64,000 bases of DNA, taken from Alphaproteobacteria bacterium (lineage in GTDB: Bacteria > Pseudomonadota > Alphaproteobacteria > UBA6615). The first letter of the stretch is position 1; the number at the start of each line of letters is the position of its first letter. The stretch spans positions 177,629 through 241,628 of the forward strand of contig JAJFJA010000019.1 in the NCBI GenBank assembly GCA_021774445.1. The letters are read 5' to 3'. The position numbers and the translations under genes are program-made. This document shows positions 54,708 to 63,975 of the stretch, one piece after another. The notes beneath the pieces were generated by a model that saw nothing but the letters and a program-made list of their open reading frames with translations, ran no database searches and was not told where the DNA came from.

Positions 54708-56212
54708 TGGACCTATCGCACTGGATCGCCCGGCACGCGGACTTCACGCCGGACAAGGCGGCGCTGCGTTTCGAGGGCCAGGCGATCAGCTATGATGCGC
54801 TGCATCGGCGCATCAGCACGGCGGCGCGAGTTCTGCAGACCGAGCACGGCGTCGGCGCCGGCGATCGGGTGGCGTTCCTGGGCGCCAATTGTCCCGACTT
54901 GCTGGTATTGCTGTTCGCGGCGGCGCGGATCGGGGCGATCGTGCTGCCGTTGAATTGGCGGCTGGCAGCGGCGGAACATGGCTATATTCTCCGCGATGCG
55001 GCGCCGAAGCTTCTGCTTTGTACGGCCGAGTTCCGCGCCGGAGCGGACGCGGCCGTCGCGACCCCGGAAGGGGCAAGCGGCGCGGAGGTGATTGAGGTCG
55101 ACGCAGGTTGGCATGGCGCCGATGAACCGGCGCGGAATGAGCCATGCGCTGGCAGGGCGGAATCGCCATTGCTGATGGTCTACACGTCGGGCACGACCGG
55201 GCATCCCAAAGGCGCGGTGCTGACCCAGGGTGCCCTGTTCTGGAACGCGGTCAACGCGACCCATATGCATGACCTGACGAGCCAGGATCACGTGTTGACG
55301 GCGCTGCCGATGTTCCATGTGGGCGGGCTGAACATCCAGACACTGCCGGCACTGCATGCCGGTGCCACGGTGACGTTGCATCGGCGCTTCGAACCCGGAC
55401 CAGTCCTCAGCGCACTGGCAACGGACAAACCGACGCTGACGGTTTTGGTGCCAGCGACGATCCAGGCATTGATCGACCATCCGCGCTGGGCCGAGACGGA
55501 CATTTCGAGCCTGCGCATGCTCACGACCGGCTCGTCGATCGTGCCGCTGCCTCTTATCGAGGCGCTACATAACCGCGACGTGCCGACTATTCAGGTGTAT
55601 GGCACGACGGAGACGGCACCAATCGCCGCCTATTTGCGGTGCGAGGACGCGGTGCGCAAGATCGGCACCACCGGTAAAGCCGCCTTGCATTGCGAGCTGC
55701 GCCTCGTCGACGAGGCCGAGGCCGATGTTGCCCCCGGTGCCGCGGGCGAAATTCTGGTGCGGGGGCCCAGCGTGATGCGCGAATATTGGCACAACGAGGC
55801 GGCAACCGCCGAAGCGCTGCGCGACGGCTGGTTCCATACCGGCGATATCGGACATTTCGATGAAGACGGCTATCTGATCTTCGACGAACGCAAGACCGAC
55901 GTGATCGTGTCGGGTGGCGAGAACATCTATCCGGCCGAATTGGAGTTGGTGCTTCAGGAGGCCGCGTTCATCGCCGCCGGCGCCGTCGTGGGTCGGCCCG
56001 ACGCGCGCTGGGGCGAAGTGCCGGTCGCCGTGATAGAAACGGCACCGGGCGCCGCGCCCAGTGAGGCCGACGTCGTGGCGCTGTTCGACAATCGCCTCGC
56101 CCGTTTCAAGCACCCACGCGATGTCGTGTTCGTCGACAGGCTGCCGCGCAATGCGCTCGGCAAAGTGCTGAAATATGTGCTGCGCGCCCAGGTCGCGAAC
56201 AACCGCACATAG
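54707..56212 (+). CDS. AMP-forming acyl-CoA synthetase
   Basis: A 501-residue adenylate-forming ligase that makes an acyl-CoA from acid, ATP and CoA. The P-loop MVYTSGTTGHPKGAVLT is at about 157-173, the A5 motif VYGTTETAP at about 297-305, and the hinge GDIGHFDEDGYLIFDERKTD near 383. The C-terminal lysine region is LPRNALGKVLKY. It starts with an ATG overlapping the dehydrogenase stop. It probably activates the acid whose CoA ester the preceding enzyme oxidises; acid unknown. Confidence 0.9.
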   Translation: MDLSHWIARHADFTPDKAALRFEGQAISYDALHRRISTAARVLQTEHGVGAGDRVAFLGANCPDLLVLLFAAARIGAIVLPLNWRLAAAEHGYILRDAAPKLLLCTAEFRAGADAAVATPEGASGAEVIEVDAGWHGADEPARNEPCAGRAESPLLMVYTSGTTGHPKGAVLTQGALFWNAVNATHMHDLTSQDHVLTALPMFHVGGLNIQTLPALHAGATVTLHRRFEPGPVLSALATDKPTLTVLVPATIQALIDHPRWAETDISSLRMLTTGSSIVPLPLIEALHNRDVPTIQVYGTTETAPIAAYLRCEDAVRKIGTTGKAALHCELRLVDEAEADVAPGAAGEILVRGPSVMREYWHNEAATAEALRDGWFHTGDIGHFDEDGYLIFDERKTDVIVSGGENIYPAELELVLQEAAFIAAGAVVGRPDARWGEVPVAVIETAPGAAPSEADVVALFDNRLARFKHPRDVVFVDRLPRNALGKVLKYVLRAQVANNRT

Positions 56213-56222
56213 CGGCCGCCGG

Positions 56223-56603
56223 TCAGCGCTTGTTCTTGTTGGCCTCGGCCCATGCGGCATAACCACCGGCTAAGGAGGCGACCTCGGGGAAACCCATGTC
56301 ATGCAAGGTTTTGGCGGCGAGCACGGAACGACCGCCGGAACCGCAATACAGCAATAGCCGGCGGTCCGGGCTGATCGCCTGATCGTGGACCGGGCTCTCA
56401 GGATCGGCGGTAAACTCCAGCAGGCCGCGGGATGCATGGACGCTGCCCGGGATGGCGCCATCCCGCTCGCGTTCGGCGGAATCCCGGACGTCGACGAACA
56501 GCACGTCCGGGTCATCCATGAGATAGGCGGCGTCCTGCACTGAGACGCTCTCAATCACAGCGTTGGCCTCGGCCATCATCATTTTGAAGCCACGCTTCAG
56601 CAT
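56223..56603 (-). CDS. rhodanese-like domain protein
   Basis: A 126-residue single-domain sulfurtransferase-like protein. The active-site loop is LLYCGSGGRSVLAAKTL with Cys in CGSGGRS; the N-terminal DVLFVDVRDSAERERDGAIPG is the CH2A-type motif. ATG 56603 has AGGAGG seven bases upstream; the longer frame from 56687 is less likely. No signal peptide is present. It may carry persulfide sulfur or act as a phosphatase-like adaptor. It is convergent with the acyl-CoA synthetase, ten bases apart. Confidence 0.88.
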   Translation of the reverse strand: MLKRGFKMMMAEANAVIESVSVQDAAYLMDDPDVLFVDVRDSAERERDGAIPGSVHASRGLLEFTADPESPVHDQAISPDRRLLLYCGSGGRSVLAAKTLHDMGFPEVASLAGGYAAWAEANKNKR

Positions 56604-56745
56604 TCTCTTCCTCCTACTGTGCCAATGGCGGATTGCGCCGCCGATCAGATCCGAAGACTTCCCTGTTGGTAACCTATCCAGGTACAACCGCCACTGATCT
56701 GAGTCAAACGGTGGTCCAAGCTCGGAATCGCTTGATCGGCTCCTG

Positions 56746-57501
56746 CTAGGCCAGGGCAGTGCCGGCCGATTGATAGATCGTCAAGAACCCGAGGCCCATC
56801 GTGGCGACGCCGACGATTGCCTGGAGCGTGGTGGTCGCCCAATTCATGGCGCGGGCCGAATAGGCCAACGGCGCCGCGATCACGGCCGAAAGAGCCCCCA
56901 TCCCGACAATGGAGCCAACCCCGAAGAGAGCCACATAGGCCAAGCCGAGAAAGCGGGATTCGACGCTGCCGGCGGCAAGAACGATCAGCGCCGCGGAACC
57001 GGCCATACCATGCATGATGCCGACCGACAGCGTCCTCAGCGGCCAGCGGTTCGACCCGGCACGGACTTGGGCACGACCATGGGCGTGCGCATGATGGGCG
57101 GCGTCGTGCCGGCCGCTCTCGTCACGATGGCTGTGGGCATGCAAATGAACCGTGCCGTCGCCGTGCCGGTGGAAATGAAAATGGACGCGATCACGCAGCA
57201 GACGGTAGACGACTTGCCCACCAAGCAAAATCAGCATCACGCCGACCGCCGCTTCAAGCCAGGACGCCAGACGCTCGCTTGCGGCGGTATCGAACAACAC
57301 CGCGGCGCCGGCAAACGCCAGCAGTGCCAAGCTATGGCCGATGCCCCAGGTCACGCCATGCCGGAGCACGGCGGCGACATCTGACTGGCGGGCCGCGATA
57401 CTCGATATGGCCGCGACATGATCTGCCTCCAACGCATGTCGGAGACCAATCAGAAAACCCAAGAACAAGATACTGAGCACAACCTTCTCCCCCGGCCCCA
57501 T
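56746..57501 (-). CDS. NiCoT-like nickel/cobalt transporter
   Basis: A 251-residue membrane protein with about six helices. The RHALEADHVAAI motif near the N-terminus is the HX4DH metal signature of the NiCoT/NicO family, and a His-rich cytosolic loop (about 115-150, several HxHxH repeats) would bind metal. The start at ATG 57501 lacks a good ribosome site; a GTG six codons later has GGAGAAGG upstream and may be the true start. It lies apart from any urease or hydrogenase gene. Ni or Co specificity is not decided. Confidence 0.82.
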   Translation of the reverse strand: MGPGEKVVLSILFLGFLIGLRHALEADHVAAISSIAARQSDVAAVLRHGVTWGIGHSLALLAFAGAAVLFDTAASERLASWLEAAVGVMLILLGGQVVYRLLRDRVHFHFHRHGDGTVHLHAHSHRDESGRHDAAHHAHAHGRAQVRAGSNRWPLRTLSVGIMHGMAGSAALIVLAAGSVESRFLGLAYVALFGVGSIVGMGALSAVIAAPLAYSARAMNWATTTLQAIVGVATMGLGFLTIYQSAGTALA

Positions 57502-57564
57502 AGGGAGGTGGCGCCGGCATCGTGTCAAGCCCGGTTCCGGCCATCTGACTACGTGCCGCCGCGG

Positions 57565-58332
57565 TTAGGCGCTCAGCGCCTCGTCCGGCCCGTCGCCCTG
57601 GACAATAATGCGTAGGACCTCGTCCTCGGAGCTGTCCTTCACCAAGCGTTCACCGACACCGGTCCCACGCTTGAGGACCATGACCCGATCACCGACTTCG
57701 AAGATATCCTGCAGACGATGGCTGATGATGACTTGGGCGACACCGTGGCTCTTGAGCTCCGCCATGGTGTGGAGAAGCTGCTGGGTCGCCATGACCGACA
57801 AGTTGGCGGTTGGCTCGTCCAAAATGATGACCTTGGGATCGAAGCTGATGGCGCGCGCAATGGCGACGGACTGCTGGCGGCCACCGGAAAGACTCTCAAC
57901 GCGCTGGCGGACGGAGTTAACGTTGACTTTTAGCTTACCCAGGACTGACTCCGCGTCTTCCTCCATACGCCGACGGTCGATAAAGAGACCCTTGCGAGGC
58001 CAGCGGCCGAGAAACATGTTTGCGGCGACGTCGAGGTTTCCGCACAGCGCAAAGTCCTGGTAGATCATTTCGATCCCCCTATCGCGGGACTCGTGCGGGC
58101 TTTTGTAGTGGACTTCCTCGCCGTCGATGAGGATCTGACCGGAATCGCGCTGGTAGGCACCGGAGAGGATTTTCATCAGGGTTGACTTGCCGGCCGAATT
58201 ATCGCCGACCAGGCCGAGGATCTCGCCCGGCATGAGGCGCAAATTGACATCGCGCAGCGCCTGAATGGCGCCAAAGGCCTTGTTGATGCCGCGCATCTCA
58301 ACCGCGGGCTTTATGTCGGCCGCGTTGGTCAT
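57565..58332 (-). CDS. ABC sugar importer ATP-binding protein (partner of the fused permease)
   Basis: A 255-residue single-NBD ATPase. Walker A is GDNSAGKST (43-51), the signature is LSGGR (148-152), Walker B is VIILDEP and the D-loop is ANLSV. The start is ATG 58332 with GGAGG six bases upstream; the frame is open far upstream, inside the permease gene, but that part is antisense-like noise. It overlaps the fused permease end by four bases (ATGA), so they are coupled. Two copies should sit on one double permease. Confidence 0.92.
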   Translation of the reverse strand: MTNAADIKPAVEMRGINKAFGAIQALRDVNLRLMPGEILGLVGDNSAGKSTLMKILSGAYQRDSGQILIDGEEVHYKSPHESRDRGIEMIYQDFALCGNLDVAANMFLGRWPRKGLFIDRRRMEEDAESVLGKLKVNVNSVRQRVESLSGGRQQSVAIARAISFDPKVIILDEPTANLSVMATQQLLHTMAELKSHGVAQVIISHRLQDIFEVGDRVMVLKRGTGVGERLVKDSSEDEVLRIIVQGDGPDEALSA

Positions 58333-60614
58333 GAAGCACCTCCAGATGCTGTGAGGGCGGCGCGCCCGCGAAAGGATAGTCGCTTGTGTATGCGTTCTTG
58401 GCGGAACCAGATGTCGGTCAGTACGGCAATGATGAGAACCAGGCCGATGGCAACGTTGACCCAATGCTGCGGCATCACGAAAGAGCCGGTTTTGGTGATC
58501 ACCTGCAAGGACAACAGCGCCCGCAGCAGTGTGATGACCGCGGCCCCGGCGAGGGCGCCAAGAACCGAGCCAAAGCCGCCGAATATGCTGCCGCCACCAA
58601 TAATGACCGAGGCGATGACATCGAGTTCCCGAAACTGACCGGCTTGCGGCCCGAAGGAACGAAACCAGGCGATGTTGATAAGGCCGGCCAGCGAGGCGCA
58701 CATGGCGACGAACACCAGGCTGAGGAAGCGTACGCGGTCGGTGTTGATGCCGGCGTATTCGGCGGCGCGGCGGTTGCCGCCCGTCGCCATCACCATGTAG
58801 CCCGCGGCGGTTTTGGCCAAGACGATACCGGCAATCACCGCCAAGACGAGCAGGATCAAGGTCTGCGTGCTGACGGCGCGTGACACCGCGTAGAAGACAG
58901 TGTCCGGCGCCGGCGGTACGCCCCAATAGTCCAAGACTTCATAGAATTTTCGGCCGATCAGATTGAACTGCGGCGGAAACTGGCTGAGTTGGCGGCCGCC
59001 GGAAAACCAGGCGCCGAAACCCCGCGCCATATAGAACATGCCGAGGGTGGCGACGAAGGCGGGTAGCTTGGCCTTGGTCGAGAGGAAGCCGTTTACCACG
59101 CCAGCCATGGTGCCGACGGAAAACGCCAGCAGCGCCGCCAATAGTGGCGCCATGTCGGCTTTTTTCATCAGGAAGGCGGCCGTCGATCCGGCCAATGCCA
59201 GGACGGCGCCGACCGAAAGATCGATATCCCCGTTACCGATGACGAACGCCATGCCAACGGCCATGATGCCGATCTCGGTAAAGGCAAGCAGCAAGTTAAA
59301 GCTGTTGTCGAGGTTGCCCCAAAAGTCCGGTCGCAAAAAGAAGCCGATCAGCCACAACACGATTACGAAAGCAACCGCCGCGCTCTCGCGATAGGTGAAC
59401 AGCTTCTTGATGCCACGAGCATGAAACTCGGTGGCGCTTAGGGCGGTGCCTGTCGTCTGCATGGCCTCGATCGCGACCGAGTCCACCTCTACCAAGGGCA
59501 TTGGTCGACCGCGGAAGCGGGCGATAAGACGATGGATCAATTTGCGGCGCAGTATCCAAGGTTCTATCAAGACCGCGGCGACCAGGATAATGCCCAGGAA
59601 CGCCGGGACGGCGCCGGGCGGGAGGCGGGCCATGGATAGGATCTCGATTTCGCGCTCACCGATCTTGACCAAGCGCGTTATGGGGAAACCCTCGCGCAAA
59701 ACGCGGTCGATCAGCACCAGAAGGATGGCACCGAGTACAGAGCCGATTACCCGGCCCCGGCCGCCGAGGATGCTGGCGCCGCCGACGATCACCGATGCAA
59801 TAACGATCAACTCGGCGCCGACACCCGCCTGGCTGGTGGCGCCCGTGTCCTGGGCCGCGAGCATCAGGCCGGCGAGCGTGGCCGCCCAAGACGAGAACAG
59901 GAACGCCCGGATGCGCACCACATGGGTGTTGATACCGGCGTAGCGGGCAGCCTGGAGATTGCCGCCCGTCGCATAGGTTTCGTACCCCCAGCGCGTACGC
60001 GCGAGAATCACGCCGCCCAGGGTGGCGACAAAAGCGAGAATAAGGATCTGGTTGTTGAACCCAAGGGCGTTGGTTTGACCCATGGCGAAAAATAATCCGC
60101 CATTCACTTTGTCGGCGTCGAAGGCGACGTTGCGACCTTGGGTCAAGCCAAGGATCAGACCGCGACCGATGAACAGCATGGTCAAGGTGGCGATAAACGC
60201 CGGTACGCGCAGGATGGTGACCAGCAGGCCGTTGATAAGGCCAATGCCGGTGCCAAAGACAATCGCGACCAGCACCGCCTGCCAGGCGTCGAAATCATAA
60301 AAGCCGCGATCGAAAGCAAGCGCGAACATGGCCGCCGACAGACCCATGGTCGAGCCGACGGATAGGTCCAGGTCTTTGTTGACGATGACGAATGTCATGC
60401 CAACGGCAATCACGCCGAAACGCGAGGCATCGCGGAGAATGCTGAACAACGCCGATGAGTCGCCGAAGAATTTCGGGTTGATCCAGACGCCGGCCAGATA
60501 CATCAGCGCCATGAACACCAGAAGACCGAACTCCCAGGTGCGCACAAACCCCGCCACTGCCCCGACCCGGCCGCCGTCAGCTCCGGGCAGCTGTGTTACG
60601 CCGGCTTCTGCCAT
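58329..60614 (-). CDS. fused double permease of a sugar-type ABC importer
   Basis: A 761-residue inner-membrane protein containing two complete CUT2 (BPD_transp_2) permease domains. Domain 1 (about 30-355) has NKDLDLSVGSTMGLSA, YATGGNLQAARYAGINTHVV and IVGGASILGGRGRVIGSVLG. Domain 2 (about 410-740) has NGDIDLSVGAVLALAG, MATGGNRRAAEYAGINTDRV and IIGGGSIFGGFGSVLGALAG. They are joined by a cytosolic linker (about 356-408). Ordinary CUT2 permeases have about 330 residues, so this is a gene fusion. GCGGAGG lies upstream of the ATG at longer spacing. The matching ATPase follows immediately. Confidence 0.93.
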   Translation of the reverse strand: MAEAGVTQLPGADGGRVGAVAGFVRTWEFGLLVFMALMYLAGVWINPKFFGDSSALFSILRDASRFGVIAVGMTFVIVNKDLDLSVGSTMGLSAAMFALAFDRGFYDFDAWQAVLVAIVFGTGIGLINGLLVTILRVPAFIATLTMLFIGRGLILGLTQGRNVAFDADKVNGGLFFAMGQTNALGFNNQILILAFVATLGGVILARTRWGYETYATGGNLQAARYAGINTHVVRIRAFLFSSWAATLAGLMLAAQDTGATSQAGVGAELIVIASVIVGGASILGGRGRVIGSVLGAILLVLIDRVLREGFPITRLVKIGEREIEILSMARLPPGAVPAFLGIILVAAVLIEPWILRRKLIHRLIARFRGRPMPLVEVDSVAIEAMQTTGTALSATEFHARGIKKLFTYRESAAVAFVIVLWLIGFFLRPDFWGNLDNSFNLLLAFTEIGIMAVGMAFVIGNGDIDLSVGAVLALAGSTAAFLMKKADMAPLLAALLAFSVGTMAGVVNGFLSTKAKLPAFVATLGMFYMARGFGAWFSGGRQLSQFPPQFNLIGRKFYEVLDYWGVPPAPDTVFYAVSRAVSTQTLILLVLAVIAGIVLAKTAAGYMVMATGGNRRAAEYAGINTDRVRFLSLVFVAMCASLAGLINIAWFRSFGPQAGQFRELDVIASVIIGGGSIFGGFGSVLGALAGAAVITLLRALLSLQVITKTGSFVMPQHWVNVAIGLVLIIAVLTDIWFRQERIHKRLSFRGRAALTASGGAS

Positions 60615-60658
60615 GGGCGAGATTGTATCCTCCGCTTAGGAAACAGAGGAATCGCAAA

Positions 60659-60695
60659 GAGAGCGCCGCGCGACTTTGACTCACGCGACGCTCTC
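60659..60695 (-). terminator. hairpin between binding protein and fused permease
   Basis: GAGAGCGCCGCG (60659-60670) pairs with CGCGACGCTCTC (60684-60695) with one mismatch. It sits between the binding-protein stop and the permease start on the minus strand, with a short T3 run. It would reduce read-through and keep the binding protein more abundant than the membrane parts, like the hairpin in the other importer. Confidence 0.6.
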
Positions 60696-60722
60696 AATGT
60701 GATCCTGCTATTCGGCGCGCGC

Positions 60723-61802
60723 CTAGTTCTCGAAGCGTGTGCCGACAGCGCCTAGGTTCTCCCTGGTCACGAGCTGGACCTTGGTGTCCAAATCGGCGGC
60801 CTCAACGCCACGATCGATTTGCAGGTAAAGTTGTGCGACAGGCCAGAAGCCCTGGAGCAACGGCTGCTGACCAATAGAGCCGTCCAAGTTGCCGTCTATG
60901 ATGTGCTGCTTCTGGGCCGGACCGAGGTCGAAACCGTAGGAGCAGACGTTATCGCCGATACCGAGCTGGGCCACGGCGTCACCGATGGCCGGTGTCACAA
61001 AACCGTTAAAACCCATGAGACCGACGACGTCACCACGAGACTCAATCAAGCTGACGATCGAGCCGGACGGGTTGTTCGGATCGATATCAACGCCAATGTT
61101 TTCCGGACCGGCATCGACGACAAAGTCGCCGAGGCGACCGGCAGCATCCAATGCTCCCACCGTGGCCTCAAAAGCACCGAGGGCCCGGTTGTTGACCTCA
61201 ACATTGCCCAGGGTCGTGGTGTTGGGCAGCAGAATCGTGCCGCCGGAAGCACCGGAATCGACGATGCAAGCCACCATGGCTCGGGCGCCAATCGCCGCAG
61301 CAGCCGGGCCGTTTTGGCCGGTATGGCTGATGTTGTCACGGTTGAGGATCGTCGCATCGAAGCTGTTCGTCGTGGCGACGGGGATGCCGAGCTCGAAGGC
61401 CTTGGCCACGATATCATCGTAGGCGCCGACCTGCGGGCTCGTCAGAATCAGCCCGTCGAGGGTCGGATCCTGGATGATCTGGTTGAGGATCTCGAGCTCG
61501 CGCGCGACATCGTCAACGGGCGCCTCGGAGCCCAGTTTCAGCAGTTTGACGCCAAAAGCGTCGGCAGCAATCTGCGCGCCGACGTAAGTCGGGTCAAAGA
61601 AGCCGTTACCAGCCGTATGCGTCACGATCGCAAATGTAAGAACGCCGTCGTTGGAATTGAAATCCTTCGTCCCGGCAGCCTCTTGCGAGGCTTCGTCGAA
61701 GGTATAGCCACCGACAGCGGTGGAAATGGTTCCTTCCTGCGCGAGGGCCTGGCTGGCAAACAAAGCCAGAGACGCTGCGCTAACCAGTAGTGTCTTCTTC
61801 AT
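60723..61802 (-). CDS. periplasmic sugar-binding protein of the fused-permease importer
   Basis: A 359-residue exported binding protein. The signal peptide MKKTLLVSAASLALFASQALA is followed by QEG. The mature protein has the two-lobe type I fold pattern: VLTFAIVTHTAGNGFFDPT, the hinge-like DGLILTSPQVGAYDD and a late SYGFDLGPAQKQHI. ATG 61802 has GGGAGGAAAG upstream; the frame extends to 61856 but starts poorly there. It is the first gene of binding protein, fused permease and ATPase. Ligand unknown; it is about 34 residues longer than the binding protein of the first importer. Confidence 0.9.
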   Translation of the reverse strand: MKKTLLVSAASLALFASQALAQEGTISTAVGGYTFDEASQEAAGTKDFNSNDGVLTFAIVTHTAGNGFFDPTYVGAQIAADAFGVKLLKLGSEAPVDDVARELEILNQIIQDPTLDGLILTSPQVGAYDDIVAKAFELGIPVATTNSFDATILNRDNISHTGQNGPAAAAIGARAMVACIVDSGASGGTILLPNTTTLGNVEVNNRALGAFEATVGALDAAGRLGDFVVDAGPENIGVDIDPNNPSGSIVSLIESRGDVVGLMGFNGFVTPAIGDAVAQLGIGDNVCSYGFDLGPAQKQHIIDGNLDGSIGQQPLLQGFWPVAQLYLQIDRGVEAADLDTKVQLVTRENLGAVGTRFEN

Positions 61803-61904
61803 CTCTTTCCTCCCAGGAAGTTTGGCGGCGTCATTGTGGCGAAGGCGCCGAGCCACCTAATCAACCTAAACCGACACGGATGTCCGCGGCGGTCAAGCTT
61901 AGGT

Positions 61905-61919
61905 ATTTGTAGTACAAAT
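61905..61919. promoter_or_regulatory. FadR-type GntR operator candidate
   Basis: ATTTGTA-G-TACAAAT is a perfect palindrome around a central G. Its core TTGTAGTACAA fits the t.GTa.tAC.a consensus of FadR-subfamily GntR regulators at every defined base. It is about 105 bases upstream of the binding-protein start. No GntR gene is in the window, so the regulator would be elsewhere. Confidence 0.6.
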
Positions 61920-61963
61920 GGTAGTGGCAGAGCCAGTGCATTGCAACGTGCCAGCGGCGGCGA

Positions 61964-62917
61964 TCAATCACGGGTTTGTTGGTAGGACCCGCGCCGCAAG
62001 AATGCTTGGCAATAGCGCCATGGCCGGCCGTCGATGGCGGCCAGACCCGAACCGACAAGCGCCATACCGAGGAAATGCACAAGAGCGAGACGCTCGCCGA
62101 GGAATAGGGCGCCGAGCAAAATGGCGCTGACGGGCACCAGCAAGGTGACTAGTAGAATGTTGGTGGCGCCGGCGCTGGAGAGCAGGCGGAAATAGATCAA
62201 ATAGGCCAAGGCCGTCGAGACAATGGCAAGGCTGAAAACAGCGGCAAGAGCGGGGAGACCCGGCGCCGGCAGAGACCAAGGCTGGTCGAACCAGAGTGCG
62301 ACCGGCACCATCATAATCGCCGACCCGGTCAGCATGCCGGTCGCGCTGACGATCGGCGAGATCCCCATGGATTTGAAACGGCGGCCATAGATTCCGGAGA
62401 TGCCATATGCCGCCGCGGCGCCGAGGACGGCAAGTTGGGCCAGAACATTCGACCCGAGACCACCGAGGGCGTCGGGGCCGACCATCGCCGCGACGCCCGC
62501 CATGCCGACCAAGACGCCCACCAGGCGACCCCCGGACATCTTCTCGTCAACAGTAAGGAAATGCGCGAAGACAATGCCAAAAAGCGGCGTCGTGGCGTTG
62601 AGGATCGAGGCCAGGCCGCTGGCGATGTGGGTCTGACCCCACGTGATCAGCATGAACGGCAGGAGATTGTTGAGAAAACCCATGCATAAGAAAGCCAGCC
62701 AGGCGCCACGGTCACCCGGCAGTCGACGGCCGGTCACCAGCAGCAACAGGTTCAAGGCGATCGCTGCAACGCCGACCCTGATCATGACTATGGTGAGGGG
62801 CGGCAGTGCCTTGATGGCAACGCCGACGAAGAAGAAGGAGCCGCCCCACAAGGAGGCGAGCACAACCAGGAGTGCCCATTCCAGGGGGGTCATCGTTCGG
62901 TTGATCGGCGGCGGCAT
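61964..62917 (-). CDS. EamA/DMT-superfamily transporter
   Basis: A 317-residue drug/metabolite exporter with about ten helices in two EamA repeats. The N-terminal WALLVVLASLWGGSFFFVG and the inner VGVLVGMAGVAAMVGPDALG are typical; the second repeat has YLIYFRLLSSAGATN and VPVSAILLGALFLGE. The start is ATG 62917. Just 27 bases upstream begins the IS630 element, so the native promoter has been displaced. Substrate unknown (amino acids or metabolites are typical). Confidence 0.88.
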   Translation of the reverse strand: MPPPINRTMTPLEWALLVVLASLWGGSFFFVGVAIKALPPLTIVMIRVGVAAIALNLLLLVTGRRLPGDRGAWLAFLCMGFLNNLLPFMLITWGQTHIASGLASILNATTPLFGIVFAHFLTVDEKMSGGRLVGVLVGMAGVAAMVGPDALGGLGSNVLAQLAVLGAAAAYGISGIYGRRFKSMGISPIVSATGMLTGSAIMMVPVALWFDQPWSLPAPGLPALAAVFSLAIVSTALAYLIYFRLLSSAGATNILLVTLLVPVSAILLGALFLGERLALVHFLGMALVGSGLAAIDGRPWRYCQAFLRRGSYQQTRD

Positions 62918-62943
62918 CTTGGGCTCCCAAATGATGCCGCAGC

Positions 62944-62968
62944 CTAGAGCATGATCGGTTTAGGCTGA
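62944..62968 (+). repeat. IS630 left terminal inverted repeat
   Basis: It begins CTAGAGCATGATCGG. It pairs with the right end, sharing CTAGAGC, then G and ATCG, then TTA, with a few mismatches. It sits 16 bases outside the transposase stop. Confidence 0.7.
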
Positions 62969-63905
62969 AGCATATCCAGAGTTTACGAGGTAGTTGTTGC
63001 ATTCCTGCGGCGTAAAGTTGTCGAGCAGCGTTCCGATGCGGCGCCATGTGTCCTCGGGGGTGCGTTCCTGGGACAGGCGCAGCAGGTGTTTGAGTTTGGC
63101 GAAGACCTGCTCGATCGGATTGAGGTCGGGCGAGTAGGGCGGCAAGAAGAGCAGTCGTGCGCCGGCGGTGCGAATGGCTTGACGCACGGCCTTGCCTTTG
63201 TGGCTGCCCAGATTGTCCATGATGACGACGTCGCCGGGCTTCAAGGTTGGCATCAGGATCTGCTCGACATAGGCCAGAAAGCTCGGGCCGTTGATCGGTC
63301 CGTCGAAGACGCACGGCGCCTCGATGCGGTCGCAGCGCAGCCCGGCCAGAAAGGTCTGTGTGCGCCAGCGGCCGTGCGGCGCCCGGCCGATCAAGCGCTC
63401 ACCGCGCGGTGACCAGCCGCGCAACGGCGCCATGTTCGTCTTGGCCCAGGTCTCGTCGATGAAGACCAGCCGGCGGGGATCAATCCGCCCCTGGTACTTC
63501 TGCCACTGGCGCCGCCGCCGGGCGACGTCGGGGCGCTCTTGTTCGCTGGCCAGCGCGGTTTTTTTTGAAGCTCAATCCTTCGCCGTGAACGAACGCCCAG
63601 ACCGCGCCATAGCTGACCTTGACGCCGCACTCGGCCAAGTCCCGCTGCAAACCACGCAGCGTCAGTTCGGGCTGGTCGGCAAAGCGCGCGTGAACAAAGT
63701 CCCGATGGGCCGCCAATAGGACCGGTTTGTAGCCACCGATCTTGGCAGGCGCAACGCTGCCGGTCTCGCGATACCGGCGCACCCAGCTGATCACCGTGCT
63801 CACGCCGACACCAAAATGGGCGGCCGCACCACGACGCGACATACCACCCTCTTCAACCGCCCAAACAACGCGTTCGCGCAGGTCATTCGAAAGAGCTCGT
63901 GCCAT
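62960..63905 (-). pseudogene. IS630 transposase, frame-shifted at an A8 run
   Basis: The first part (63905 down to about 63569) encodes an N-terminal helix-turn-helix (AEEGG, GAAAHFGVGVSTVISWVRRY) typical of IS630. It runs to a homopolymer of eight T in plus orientation (63561-63568), after which the correct transposase frame is one base off. The shifted frame has the catalytic core: first Asp in [11 protein letters not shown], second in [12 protein letters not shown] and Glu in [13 protein letters not shown] seven-base run would restore one frame. Either a single-base insertion inactivated it, or +1 frameshifting or transcript slippage makes the full protein. Confidence 0.75.
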
Positions 63906-63975
63906 GCAGGCTGGCCTCCTTCACCAGCCCCTATCTTGAATCAGATCAAAACTGATTTGGGAATCCCTGATCGAC

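Noticed and set aside
58333..58926. Upstream extension of the ABC ATPase frame into the fused permease gene
   Set aside because: The extension is Arg/His-rich and lacks a ribosome site, while ATG 58332 has GGAGG and starts at the family's usual N-terminus.
63937..63950. FixK-like TTGA-N6-TCAA near the IS right end
   Set aside because: It lies inside the insertion sequence, a half-match without a nearby host promoter.
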